Assembly (NCBI RefSeq): GCF_009739905.1
Contig: NZ_CP034279.1
Span: forward strand, 4,588,001 to 4,652,000
Direction of reading: 5' to 3'
DNA length: 64,000 nucleotides
DNA from: Streptomyces ficellus
Lineage (GTDB): Bacteria; Actinomycetota; Actinomycetes; Streptomycetales; Streptomycetaceae
In this document: positions 1 through 8,212 of the stretch, one piece after another
Layout: each line of letters opens with the position of its first letter
Position numbering within the stretch: position 1 is the stretch's first letter
The notes under the pieces: model-generated
The model's database searches: none
Told to the model about the DNA's origin: nothing
What the model saw: only the letters and a program-made list of their open reading frames with translations
Made by a program: the position numbers and the translations under genes

Positions 1-2
1 CG

Positions 3-1775
3 GCCGGCGAGGTCGTCGTGGAGGGCCTCTACCGCATCGGCCGGCAGGACCCCGCGCCGATCGGCGCCGAGGCCGGGCTCGCCGTGCCCCGCCCGGACGG
101 CGGCGTCGACATCTACACCGCCTCCACCGACCCGCACACCGACCGCGACCTGGCCGCCGCGTGCTTCGGGCTCAGCCCCGAACAGGTCAAGGTCGTCGTC
201 ACCGGTGTCCCCGGCGCCACCGGCGACCGCGAGGACCCCGGCTTCCAGATCCCGCTCGGCCTCCTCGCCCTGCGCACCGGCTGCCCCGTCAAACTGGCCG
301 CCACCCGCGAGGAGTCCTTCCTCGGCCACCCGCACCGCCACCCCACCCTCCTGCGCTACCGCCACCACGCGGACGCGGAGGGCCGCCTGGTCAAGGTCGA
401 GGCGCAGATCCTGCTGGACGCCGGCGCCTACGCCGAGGCGTCCTCCGAGTCGCTCGCCGCCGCCGTCGCCTTCGCCTGCGGCCCGTACGTCGTCCCGCAC
501 GCGTTCGTCGAGGGCTGGGCGGTACGCACCAACAACCCGCCCTCGGGGCACGTCCGCGGCGAGGGCGCCATGCAGGTCTGCGCCGCCTACGAGGCCCAGA
601 TGGACAAGCTCGCCGCGCGGCTGGGCGTCGACCCCGCCGAGCTGCGCCTGCGCAACGCGCTCGCCACCGGCGACATCCTGCCCACCGGTCAGACGGTCAC
701 CTGCCCGGCGCCCGTCGCGGAACTCCTCCAGGCCGTCCGCGACTTCCCCCTCCCCGCCCTGCCCAAGGACGCCCCGGAGGACGACTGGCTGCTCCCCGGC
801 GGCCCGGAGGGCGCGGGCGAGCCCGGCGCCGTACGCCGGGGCGTGGGGTACGCGCTGGGCATGGTCCACATGCTGGGGGCGGAGGGCACCGACGAGGTCT
901 CCACGGCCACCGTCAAGGTCCACGACGGCATCGCCACCGTCATCTGCGCGGCCGTCGAGACCGGCCAGGGCTTCTCCACCCTGGCCCGCCAGATCGTCCA
1001 GGACACCCTGGGCATCGACGAGGTCCACGTCGCCTCCGTCGACACCGACCAGCCCCCGGCCGGCCCGGCGACCCACGGCCGGCACACCTGGGTGTCGGGC
1101 GGGGCGGTGGAACGCGCGGCGAAGATGGTGCGCACCCAGCTCCTCCAGCCGCTGGCGCACAAGTTCGGCATGTCCACCGAGCTGCTCCAGATCACCGACG
1201 GCAAGATCACGTCGTACGACGGGGTGCTGTCCACCACCGTCATGGAGGCCCTGGAGGGCAAGGAACTCTGGGCGACCGCCCAGTGCCGCCCCCACCCCAC
1301 CGAGCCCCTCGACGAGGCGGGCCAGGGCGACGCGTTCGTCGGCCTCGCCTTCTGCGCCATCCGCGCGGTCGTCGACGTCGACATCGAACTCGGATCGGTC
1401 CGCGTCGTGGAGATGGCCGTGGCACAGGACGTCGGGCGCGTCCTGAACCCCGCCCAGCTCGCCACCCGCATCGAGGCGGGCGTCACCCAGGGCGTCGGCG
1501 CGGCCCTCACCGAGAACCTCCGCACCGCCCGCGGCCTGGTCCGCCACCCCGACCTCACCGGCTACGCGCTCCCCACCTCGCTGGACGCGCCGGACATCCG
1601 CATCGTCAAGCTGGTCGAGGAACGCGACGTGGTCGCCCCCTTCGGCGCCAAGGCCGCGAGCGCCGTCCCGGTGGTCACCTCCCCGGCCGCGGTCGCCTCC
1701 GCCGTCCGCTCCGCCACCGGCCGCCCCGTCAACCGCCTCCCCATCCGCCCCCAGGCGGCGGTCGCGGCGCCGTAG
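3..1775 (+). CDS. Xanthine dehydrogenase-family molybdopterin-binding subunit, 5'-truncated by the window
   Basis: The reading frame is already open at base 3 and ends at TAG 1773-1775, so only the C-terminal 590 residues or so of the large molybdenum-cofactor subunit are present. Recognisable family segments are RTNNPPSGHVRGEGAMQ (cofactor-binding region), VETGQGFSTLARQI, the THGRHTWVSGGAV stretch and the near-C-terminal FGAKAASAVPVV, where hydroxylases usually have the catalytic GxGE-like Glu region. The family hydroxylates purines or aldehydes in the cytoplasm together with FAD and 2Fe-2S subunits, which should lie upstream outside the window. The substrate cannot be read from this part. 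The GTG at 18 is unlikely to be the true start because coding continues upstream. Confidence 0.85.
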   Translation, partial: AGEVVVEGLYRIGRQDPAPIGAEAGLAVPRPDGGVDIYTASTDPHTDRDLAAACFGLSPEQVKVVVTGVPGATGDREDPGFQIPLGLLALRTGCPVKLAATREESFLGHPHRHPTLLRYRHHADAEGRLVKVEAQILLDAGAYAEASSESLAAAVAFACGPYVVPHAFVEGWAVRTNNPPSGHVRGEGAMQVCAAYEAQMDKLAARLGVDPAELRLRNALATGDILPTGQTVTCPAPVAELLQAVRDFPLPALPKDAPEDDWLLPGGPEGAGEPGAVRRGVGYALGMVHMLGAEGTDEVSTATVKVHDGIATVICAAVETGQGFSTLARQIVQDTLGIDEVHVASVDTDQPPAGPATHGRHTWVSGGAVERAAKMVRTQLLQPLAHKFGMSTELLQITDGKITSYDGVLSTTVMEALEGKELWATAQCRPHPTEPLDEAGQGDAFVGLAFCAIRAVVDVDIELGSVRVVEMAVAQDVGRVLNPAQLATRIEAGVTQGVGAALTENLRTARGLVRHPDLTGYALPTSLDAPDIRIVKLVEERDVVAPFGAKAASAVPVVTSPAAVASAVRSATGRPVNRLPIRPQAAVAAP

Positions 1776-1814
1776 GACCCCTCGCGCGGCGCCCATGCGG
1801 CGGCGACGACCCGG

Positions 1815-1847
1815 TGGTACTACTTTGACCCCATCAAAGTAGTACCA
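1815..1847. promoter_or_regulatory. 14-bp palindrome, probable operator of the RHH-Doc toxin-antitoxin operon
   Basis: TGGTACTACTTTGA (1815-1828) and its exact complement (1834-1847) flank a 5-base spacer. It is unusually AT-rich for this genome and ends 7 bases before the antitoxin ATG at 1855. No Shine-Dalgarno sequence lies between them, so the transcript may be leaderless. Ribbon-helix-helix antitoxins normally autoregulate through such palindromes, and that is the inferred role here. A rho-independent terminator is unlikely because of the lack of a GC stem and its position at the start codon. Confidence 0.7.
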
Positions 1848-1854
1848 TTCTGGT

Positions 1855-2055
1855 ATGGCCATGAACCTGCGTCTCCGCGACGACCAGACCGATGCCCTGA
1901 AGCAGCGCGCCGAGGAGGAGGGCCTCAGCATGCACGCCATAGTCCTCCGGGCGGTCGACGACTACCTGTCGCGCACCGCTCAGGAAGCCCTGGTGCGCAA
2001 GACCGCCAGGGAACAGGCCGCCAAGTGGCACGAACTCATGGAGCGGCTCAAGTGA
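1855..2055 (+). CDS. Antitoxin of a Doc-type toxin-antitoxin pair (ribbon-helix-helix-like)
   Basis: A 66-residue protein with an N-terminal strand-like MAMNLRLRDDQTDAL followed by two helices (EEEGLSMHAIVLRAVDDYL) has the shape of a ribbon-helix-helix DNA-binding domain. The basic C-terminal helix (VRKTAREQAAKWHELMERLK) would contact the toxin. The family neutralises a Fic/Doc kinase and represses its own promoter. Its TGA overlaps the toxin GTG (GTGA at 2052-2055), so the two are translationally coupled. A second ATG six bases downstream (1861) is an alternative start. The pairing with Doc is clear. The RHH assignment rests on sequence pattern only. Confidence 0.8.
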   Translation: MAMNLRLRDDQTDALKQRAEEEGLSMHAIVLRAVDDYLSRTAQEALVRKTAREQAAKWHELMERLK

Positions 2056-2432
2056 CCTTCCTCTACCTGGCGTCCGAGGACGTGCTGGCCGTCGCCGAGT
2101 ACGCGGTCGACGATCAGGTCGTCGTCCTCCGGGACGCCGGCCTGCTCGAATCGGCCGTTCACCGTCCGTCGGCAGCGATGTTCGGAGAGGAGGCGTACCC
2201 CGATCTGCTCGACAAGGCGGCGGCGCTGCTTCAGTCGCTGGCGGTCAATCATCCGTTCGTGGACGGGAACAAGCGCACGGCCTGGCTGTCCTGTGTGACC
2301 TTCCTGGCCATGAACGGCGTCTCGTTGCGACCGGACATCGACACCGCCGAGCGGCTGGTGATCGCCGTCGCCACGGGTGAGGCGGACGAGGTGAAGGTCA
2401 TCGCCCAAGGGTTGCGCGAGCTGCTGGTGTGA
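2052..2432 (+). CDS. doc: Doc-family toxin (Fic domain)
   Basis: The protein has 126 residues, starting at the GTG that overlaps the antitoxin stop. It carries the Fic/Doc signature HPFVDGNKRTAW (about residues 67-78) with the Lys-for-Gly change (GNKR rather than GNGR) typical of Doc. Doc proteins phosphorylate elongation factor EF-Tu and halt translation when the antitoxin is degraded, and the conserved His and Asp of the loop are both present. The upstream helix pair LLDKAAALLQSLAVN is also family-like. An in-frame start at 2025 exists inside the antitoxin gene but has no support. The whole module is about 0.6 kb and looks intact. Confidence 0.88.
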   Translation: MTFLYLASEDVLAVAEYAVDDQVVVLRDAGLLESAVHRPSAAMFGEEAYPDLLDKAAALLQSLAVNHPFVDGNKRTAWLSCVTFLAMNGVSLRPDIDTAERLVIAVATGEADEVKVIAQGLRELLV

Positions 2433-2544
2433 CCCCTGTCGCACTCCGCGAGGTCACGGCGTCGTCCCGGCGGGGGTGGGGGCGGGGCACCGGTAGGGTG
2501 GCCCGGTTGTCGTACGTAACAGCCGAGAGACCGAAGCGGAGACC

Positions 2545-4329
2545 GTGACTACTACCGCCTCCCATCACCTCTCACCCGCCTTCCCCGGCCGTGCCCCCTG
2601 GGGTACCGCGAACAAGCTGCGCGCCTGGCAGCAGGCCGCGATGGACCGGTACGTGCAGGAGCAGCCGCGGGACTTCCTCGCGGTCGCGACGCCCGGCGCC
2701 GGCAAGACGACCTTCGCGCTCACCCTCGCGTCCTGGCTGCTGCACCACCACGTCGTGCAGCAGGTCACCGTCGTCGCGCCGACCGAGCACCTGAAGAAGC
2801 AGTGGGCCGCGGCCGCCGCGCGGATAGGGATCAAGCTGGACCCGGACTACAGCGCCGGGCCGCTGAGCAAGGAGTACCACGGCGTCGCGGTCACCTACGC
2901 CGGCGTCGGCGTACGGCCGATGCTGCACCGCAACCGCAGCGAGCAGCGCAAGACGCTCGTCATCCTCGACGAGATCCACCACGCCGGTGACTCCAAGTCG
3001 TGGGGCGAGGCGTGCCTGGAGGCGTTCGAGCCCGCCACGCGGCGGCTCGCGCTCACCGGTACGCCGTTCCGGTCCGACACCAACCCCATCCCCTTCGTCA
3101 CGTACGAGGAGGGCAACGACGGCATCCGGCGCTCGTCCGCCGACTACACGTACGGATACGGCAACGCCCTCACCGACGGGGTCGTCCGCCCGGTGATCTT
3201 CCTCAGCTACAGCGGCAACATGCGCTGGCGCACCAAGGCCGGCGACGAGGTCGCCGCCCGGCTCGGCGAACCGATGACCAAGGACGCCGTCTCCCAGGCC
3301 TGGCGCACCGCCCTCGACCCGCGCGGCGACTGGATGCCGAACGTGCTGCGCGCCGCCGACCAGCGCCTCACCGAGGTCCGCAAGGGCATCCCGGACGCGG
3401 GCGGCCTCGTCATCGCCTCCGACCAGGACTCCGCACGCGCGTACGCCAAGCTCATCCGCGAGATCACCGGGACGAAGGCGACCGTCGTCCTCTCCGACGA
3501 CGCGGGCGCCTCGAAGCGCATCGACGAGTTCAGCGAGGGCGACGACCGCTGGATGGTCGCCGTCCGCATGGTGTCCGAAGGCGTCGACGTGCCGCGCCTC
3601 GCCGTCGGGGTGTACGCGACGACGATCTCGACGCCCCTTTTCTTCGCCCAGGCGGTGGGCCGTTTCGTCCGTTCGCGCAGGCGCGGCGAGACCGCGTCCG
3701 TGTTCCTTCCCACCATCCCCAACCTGCTGACCTTCGCCAACGAGATGGAGGTCGAGCGCGACCACGCCCTCGACAAGCCGAAGAAGGAGGGGGAGGAGGA
3801 CCCCTACGCCGAGTCCGAGAAGGAGATGGACGAGGCCAACAAGCAGGAGGACGAGGACACCGGCGAACAGGACATGCTGCCCTTCGAGGCGCTGGAGTCC
3901 GACGCCGTCTTCGACCGCGTCCTGTACGACGGCGCCGAGTTCGGCATGCAGGCCCACCCCGGCAGCGCGGAGGAGCAGGACTACCTCGGCATCCCCGGCC
4001 TCCTGGAGCCCGACCAGGTGCAGCTGCTGCTGCGCAAGCGGCAGGCCCGGCAGATCGCGCACAGCAAGCAGAAGCCGGCCGAGGAGGCCGACCTGCTGGA
4101 ACTGCCGGCCGAGCGGCGTCCCGTCGTTTCCCACAAGGAACTGCTCGAACTGCGCAAGCAGCTCAACACGATGGTGAGCGCCTACGTCCACCAGAGCGGC
4201 AAGCCGCACGGCGTCATCCACACCGAGCTGCGCCGGGTGTGCGGCGGGCCGCCGAGCGCCGAGGCGACGGCCGGCCAGATCCGCGAGCGGATCAAGAAGG
4301 TCCAGGAGTGGGCCACCCGCATGCGCTGA
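2545..4329 (+). CDS. DEAD/DEAH-box superfamily 2 helicase
   Basis: The 594-residue product starts at GTG 2545 with GGAG 4-7 bases upstream. Motif I is ATPGAGKTTF (about 48-57), motif II is DEIHH (142-146), motif III is TGTPFRSD (171-178), and the C-terminal RecA-like lobe has VSEGVDVPRLAVG followed by QAVGRFVRSRRR (arginine-finger motif VI). A highly acidic, Lys/Glu-rich linker sits around 410-450, and the last 80 residues are helical and may bind a partner. It is an ATP-dependent nucleic-acid translocase of the ResIII/XPB type. No nuclease or methylase gene lies next to it, so a restriction role is not supported. It is probably a housekeeping actinobacterial helicase. Confidence 0.88.
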   Translation: MTTTASHHLSPAFPGRAPWGTANKLRAWQQAAMDRYVQEQPRDFLAVATPGAGKTTFALTLASWLLHHHVVQQVTVVAPTEHLKKQWAAAAARIGIKLDPDYSAGPLSKEYHGVAVTYAGVGVRPMLHRNRSEQRKTLVILDEIHHAGDSKSWGEACLEAFEPATRRLALTGTPFRSDTNPIPFVTYEEGNDGIRRSSADYTYGYGNALTDGVVRPVIFLSYSGNMRWRTKAGDEVAARLGEPMTKDAVSQAWRTALDPRGDWMPNVLRAADQRLTEVRKGIPDAGGLVIASDQDSARAYAKLIREITGTKATVVLSDDAGASKRIDEFSEGDDRWMVAVRMVSEGVDVPRLAVGVYATTISTPLFFAQAVGRFVRSRRRGETASVFLPTIPNLLTFANEMEVERDHALDKPKKEGEEDPYAESEKEMDEANKQEDEDTGEQDMLPFEALESDAVFDRVLYDGAEFGMQAHPGSAEEQDYLGIPGLLEPDQVQLLLRKRQARQIAHSKQKPAEEADLLELPAERRPVVSHKELLELRKQLNTMVSAYVHQSGKPHGVIHTELRRVCGGPPSAEATAGQIRERIKKVQEWATRMR

Positions 4330-4599
4330 GGCCGACGCGTGTCGCACGACGCGCATACCGGGGCGAAAATTCCCTTTCGCACATGCCTGCGACCGGATTC
4401 TGGACGAGGGCTTCCGCTGAGCGGAGTCCCTCGCTACTGTCCCGGCCATCGCAATGCAACGCCCCGTGGCAGCGCCGCCGCGGAGCGCAGCCGGTGTGCC
4501 ATGGCCTGCCGGCGGCCTCTCCGTGCGTCGCCGAAGGGACCGGTGGCGCGTCCGCCTTTGAGAGTGTCCGCCGTCACTCACTCCGAAGGAGAGGGCGTC

Positions 4600-5241
4600 G
4601 TGACCGCGGAGACTTCCCAGACGCTCGACCGAGGACTGCGCGTCCTCAAGCTGCTCGCCGACACCGACCACGGGCTGACCGTCACCGAGTTGTCCAACAA
4701 ACTCGGCGTCAACCGCACCGTCGTCTACCGTCTGCTCGCCACCCTGGAACAGCACGCCCTGGTACGCCGTGACCTCGGCGGCCGCGCCCGCGTCGGCCTC
4801 GGCGTCCTGCGCCTGGGCCGCCAGGTGCACCCGCTGGTGCGCGAGGCCGCGCTGCCCGCGCTGCGCTCGCTGGCCGAGGACATCGGGGCCACCGCCCACC
4901 TCACCCTGGTCGACGGGGCGGAGGCGCTCGCCGTCGCCGTCGTCGAACCGACCTGGACCGACTACCACGTGGCCTACCGGGCCGGGTTCCGCCACCCGCT
5001 GGACCGCGGCGCGGCCGGCCGCGCGATACTCGCCGCCCGCCAGGGCGCCCTCGGCGACCCCGGCTACACGCTCACCCACGGCGAACTGGAGGCCGGCGCG
5101 AGCGGCGCGGCGGCCCCGCTGGTCGGGGTGACCGGCGTCGAGGGCAGCGTCGGCGTGGTCATGCTCGCCGACGCCGTACCGGAGCGGGTCGGGCCCCGCG
5201 TCGTCGACGCCGCCCGCGAGGTCGCGGACGCCCTGCGCTGA
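4600..5241 (+). CDS. IclR-family transcriptional regulator
   Basis: The start is GTG 4600, preceded by GAAGGAG at a spacing of about 8, giving 213 residues. The frame is open further upstream (to 4339), but that stretch has no domain and no RBS. Residues 5-65 form the IclR winged helix (TLDRGLRVLKLLAD, LTVTELSNKLGVNRTVVYRLLATLEQHALV). The rest is a shortened effector-binding domain with VVEPTWTDYHVAYRAGFRHPLDRGAAGRAILAA, the usual ligand-pocket motif. IclR proteins usually run about 250 residues, so the C-terminal domain is slightly compact. The target genes are not evident from the neighbourhood. Confidence 0.88.
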   Translation: MTAETSQTLDRGLRVLKLLADTDHGLTVTELSNKLGVNRTVVYRLLATLEQHALVRRDLGGRARVGLGVLRLGRQVHPLVREAALPALRSLAEDIGATAHLTLVDGAEALAVAVVEPTWTDYHVAYRAGFRHPLDRGAAGRAILAARQGALGDPGYTLTHGELEAGASGAAAPLVGVTGVEGSVGVVMLADAVPERVGPRVVDAAREVADALR

Positions 5242-5254
5242 CGCCGCGGCCGAA

Positions 5255-5271
5255 CGCCCCGCGCCGGGGCG
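5255..5271 (+). terminator. Short GC hairpin after the IclR gene
   Basis: CGCCCCG (5255-5261) pairs with CGGGGCG (5265-5271) across a 3-base loop, 13 bases after the IclR stop codon. There is no U-tract, and in this GC background a 7-bp stem is weak evidence. Confidence 0.35.
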
Positions 5272-5298
5272 CGGGCGGGCTGCCGATAGATTGGCACC

Positions 5299-6087
5299 GT
5301 GCTCTCCACGCTCTCGCGCCCCCGCGCTCTCGCCCTGTGCGCCCTTCCCGTCGTCGCGCTGCTCGCCGTCGCCGGGCTGGCGCCGCTGCCGTTCACCCTC
5401 GCGCAGCCGGGCTCGACCAGTGACGTCCTGGGGGAGCACAAGGGCAAGCAGGTGATCACCGTCTCCGGCGTGCCCGTCCGCGCGACCACGGGCGAGCTGC
5501 GCATGACCACCATCGTGGCCACCGGCCCCCGCACCCCCGTCGACCTCGGGGACGTCGTCGACAACTGGTTCCGCGGCGACCGGGCCGTCCTGCCGCACGA
5601 CTCGGTCTACCCGGCCGGCAAGTCCGACGCCGAGATCACCGAGCGCAACATCGGCCAGATGCGCGAGTCGCAGAACAGCGCCGTACAGGCCGCGCTCGAC
5701 TACCTGGGCAAGAGCCCGGAGCAGGTGAAGGTCGACCTCCAGCTCGCCGACATCGGCGGCCCCAGCGCCGGGCTGTTCTTCGCGCTCGGGATCATCGACA
5801 AGGTCCAGGGCGACGGCAGGGGCGGTGACCTCACCGGCGGCCGGACCATCGGCGGCACCGGGACCGTCGCCGCGGACGGCACGGTCGGGGCCGTGGGCGG
5901 GGTGTCCCTCAAGACACAGGCCGCCCACCGCGACGGCGCCACCGTCTTCCTCGTACCGAAGGACGAGTGCGCGGACGCCGAGGCCGAGAAGCCGGCGGGC
6001 CTGCGGCTCGTCCCCGTCACCACCCTCAAGGACGCGGTGTCGTCGCTGCGCGCTCTGGAACAGGGGAAGAAGGTCCCGAGCTGCTGA
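5299..6087 (+). CDS. Secreted or membrane-anchored Lon-like (S16) serine protease
   Basis: The 262-residue protein has an N-terminal hydrophobic signal or anchor (about 10-36). The C-terminal half carries the S16 Ser-Lys dyad: Ser156 in GGPSAGLFFALG and Lys205 in GVSLKTQAAH, with the usual GGTGTVAADGTVGAVGG loop between them. Family members of this type are extracytoplasmic PDZ-plus-Lon proteases of 340 residues or more. Here there is no convincing full PDZ domain, so the middle (about 45-130) may be a reduced version. The last 62 bases overlap the 3' end of the convergent MFS gene. The substrate is unknown. Confidence 0.85.
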   Translation: MLSTLSRPRALALCALPVVALLAVAGLAPLPFTLAQPGSTSDVLGEHKGKQVITVSGVPVRATTGELRMTTIVATGPRTPVDLGDVVDNWFRGDRAVLPHDSVYPAGKSDAEITERNIGQMRESQNSAVQAALDYLGKSPEQVKVDLQLADIGGPSAGLFFALGIIDKVQGDGRGGDLTGGRTIGGTGTVAADGTVGAVGGVSLKTQAAHRDGATVFLVPKDECADAEAEKPAGLRLVPVTTLKDAVSSLRALEQGKKVPSC

Positions 6088-7324
6088 GCCCGGGCGCCGG
6101 ACCGTCCATCTCCCGCCAGCTGGGGAACAGCGCGGGCGTGAGCGTCGTCAGGAAGTAGAGGCCGCCGACCGCCAGCAGCGTCGGCACCAGCCCGGCCCGC
6201 TCCACCAGGAAGCCCGCGCCCACCCCGCCTAGCGGCATCGCCAGCAGCGCCCCCGCCGTCGTCACCCCCGCCACCCGGCTGCGCAGCGCGTCGGGGATCC
6301 GTTCGTACAGGACCGTCGTCAGGATCGGGTTGAGCGTCCCGGAGCCCAGTCCGCCGACCGCCGCGGTCACCACCAGCGGCCACACGCTCTCCGTCGTCGC
6401 CGCCGTGAGGAACGGCGGAGCCCCGCTCAACAGGAACGCGACCGTGAACACCGTCCGCCGCCGGCAGCGGTCCCCCAGCGCCGCGTAGAGCAGGGCGCCC
6501 AGCAGCGCGCATCCGCCCCACACGGCCGAGACCAGGCCGATCGCCGCCGCGCCGCCCAGGTTCCGCTGGGCGTGCACCGGCAGGAGCACCGCGCTCCAGC
6601 CCTGGCTCAGGCCGTTGGTGACCATCACCATCAGCGTGATGCCCAGCAGCAGCCGGGAGCCCAGCACGAAGGCGTACCCCTCGCGCAGCTCCGCCCGGTA
6701 CCGCGCCGGCGAGACGGGCACGGCGGAGCGTTGCGGCTCGGCGGCCTTCACGCCGCGTACGCCGCCGAGGACCAGCAGCGCGGAGAGCCCGAACGTCGCC
6801 GCGTCCAGCAGCAGGACCGTCTCCGCACCGACCAGCGCGATCAGCACGCCCGCGAGGGCCGCCCCCGCCATCCGCGCCCCGCGCGACACCGCGTCGAACA
6901 GGCTCGCCGCCCGCGCGAGGGTGGTCCCGGCCCGCTCGGCGAGGTCCGGCACGAGGACGTGGCGGGCGGTCTGGCCGGGTGCGTGGCACAGTCCGGCCAC
7001 GCCCATCAGCGCGCACAGCCCCCAGAATTCCAGCCGCCCCGCGTGGTGCAGGAGCGGGATCGCGGCCATCGCGAGCGCGCAGACCAGGTCCGAGGCGACG
7101 CTGACGCGCCGCCGCCCGATCCGGTCGATGACCGGCCCGCCGACGATCGCCGACACCACCACGGGCAGGGTGGCGCAGAAGGCGACGAGTCCCGCCTTGC
7201 CGGGGCTTCCCGTGGTCTGGAGCGCGAACCACGGGACGCCGATGAGGGTCAGTGAGCTGCCGCTGGTGGATATCGCGTTGGCCGCCAGCACGGCCGTGAG
7301 CGGCCCCCGCCGCCGCCCGCTCAC
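6026..7324 (-). CDS. MFS transporter, drug-exporter-like
   Basis: The 432 residues include about twelve hydrophobic segments and the MFS loop motif VIDRIGRRRVSVASDL after the second helix. The conserved A-motif repeat in the second half is degenerate (YERIPDALRSRVAGV). It starts at GTG 7324, whose GTGA overlaps the stop codon of the small upstream gene, so it is the last gene of an ArsR-like regulator-small protein-MFS operon. The function is probably export of a small hydrophobic compound, with the adjacent regulator as its likely sensor. Its 3' end overlaps the convergent Lon-like protease gene by 62 bases. Confidence 0.87.
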   Translation of the reverse strand: MSGRRRGPLTAVLAANAISTSGSSLTLIGVPWFALQTTGSPGKAGLVAFCATLPVVVSAIVGGPVIDRIGRRRVSVASDLVCALAMAAIPLLHHAGRLEFWGLCALMGVAGLCHAPGQTARHVLVPDLAERAGTTLARAASLFDAVSRGARMAGAALAGVLIALVGAETVLLLDAATFGLSALLVLGGVRGVKAAEPQRSAVPVSPARYRAELREGYAFVLGSRLLLGITLMVMVTNGLSQGWSAVLLPVHAQRNLGGAAAIGLVSAVWGGCALLGALLYAALGDRCRRRTVFTVAFLLSGAPPFLTAATTESVWPLVVTAAVGGLGSGTLNPILTTVLYERIPDALRSRVAGVTTAGALLAMPLGGVGAGFLVERAGLVPTLLAVGGLYFLTTLTPALFPSWREMDGPAPGLSSSGPSSPVPERAATTPRP

Positions 7325-7509
7325 GCGATACGGGCGGTGCGGAGCGGGGCCGGGGGAGCGGCGACCAGCCGCAGGCCGAGCTCGACGAGCGTCCAGCCCA
7401 GCCGGGTGCGCAGCGGGCGGCGGTCGCGGACGGCGGGCCGCCGGGGAGCGCGGTCCCTTAAGTCGCTCGCGCGCAGTGCGTGCAGGCGCAGGTGTATGTC
7501 GGGATGCAT
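7321..7509 (-). CDS. Small hypothetical protein between regulator and MFS genes
   Basis: The 62-residue basic protein begins MHPDIHLRLHALRASDLR at ATG 7509 with AAGGGA about 10 bases upstream. It lies 17 bases after the regulator stop, and its TGA overlaps the MFS GTG. Short actinobacterial proteins beginning with this MHPxIHxxLHxLRAxDLR pattern are common, usually unannotated, and of unknown function. The C-terminal half has one moderately hydrophobic segment (TLVELGLRLVAAPPAPL). Translational coupling on both sides argues that it is a real gene. Confidence 0.65.
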   Translation of the reverse strand: MHPDIHLRLHALRASDLRDRAPRRPAVRDRRPLRTRLGWTLVELGLRLVAAPPAPLRTARIA

Positions 7510-7526
7510 GGCGGTCGGTCGTCCCT

Positions 7527-8135
7527 TCAGTCGTCGGTCTGCGGGAAGGCGTGCAGGTGGAGCCGTACCTGGGTGGCGTCCTCGGCGGGCTCGACGTCGC
7601 GGTAGCCGTTGATCAGGGCGTGCAGCTTCTCGTCGAGCTCGCGCAGTTGGGCGGGGCCGAGGCGCAGGGTGAAGTCGCTCAGGTCGGCGCTCCTCGCCCA
7701 GTCCGCCGGCCAGTCGCGCATCGTGCCGATCCAGGTGGACAGCTCCTGGCCGTGGAGGGTGGCGATCTCGTGCAGGAACACGTTGACCGCGCCGCGCGTC
7801 TCGGCGTCCTCCTGGTCGAAGAGCGAGTCGTCCCAGGCGGTGCCCTGGTGCACGGCCCGCCACCAGCGCTCCCGCCCCTTGCCCCGCTCCGGGTCGTCCT
7901 CGACGAAGCCGTACGAGGCGAGCTGGCGCAGGTGGTAGCTGGTGGCGCCGCTCGACTCGCCCAGCCGCCCGCCCAGTTGGGAGGCGGTGGCCGGGCCGTG
8001 GTGGCGCAGGGCGTTGAGCAGCCGGATGCGCAGGGGGTGGGCGAGGCCGCGCAGGGAGCGGGGGTCGAGCTGCCGGATCGACGGCGGTCCGGGGGGAGCG
8101 TGCTTCTCGGGCTCGGTCTTCTCGGGCTCGGGCAT
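7527..8135 (-). CDS. ArsR-like winged-helix transcriptional regulator
   Basis: The 202-residue protein (ATG 8135) has a helix-turn-helix from about 20 to 85: LRGLAHPLRIRLLNALRHHGPATASQLGGRLGESSGATSYHLRQLASYGFV, the typical ArsR/HTH_20 layout. The C-terminal half is helical (SLFDQEDAETRGAVNVFLHEIATLH) and ends in a beta-rich VRLHLHAFP. Regulators of this build usually sit in front of MFS drug exporters, as here. The promoter region carries GCAAAGAAACC-like and TTGCAAAGGAATGCTTGCAAGG sequences just upstream (8151-8180), where TTGCA repeats could be its operator. Confidence 0.85.
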   Translation of the reverse strand: MPEPEKTEPEKHAPPGPPSIRQLDPRSLRGLAHPLRIRLLNALRHHGPATASQLGGRLGESSGATSYHLRQLASYGFVEDDPERGKGRERWWRAVHQGTAWDDSLFDQEDAETRGAVNVFLHEIATLHGQELSTWIGTMRDWPADWARSADLSDFTLRLGPAQLRELDEKLHALINGYRDVEPAEDATQVRLHLHAFPQTDD

Positions 8136-8212
8136 GCCCTCAGCGTAGAGTTGCAAAGGAATGCTTGCAAGGGTTTCTTTGCATCGAGTTCTTTGCGTCA
8201 ACCGCCCACGTG

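Noticed and set aside
4339..4599. An upstream extension of the IclR gene by 87 codons
   Set aside because: The GTG at 4600 has a good RBS and starts exactly at the domain; the extension has no recognisable domain.
2572..5928. A very long minus-strand open frame (over 1100 codons) antisense to the helicase, IclR and protease genes
   Set aside because: It is a high-GC shadow: no RBS, no domain, and it covers three well-supported plus-strand genes with intact motifs.
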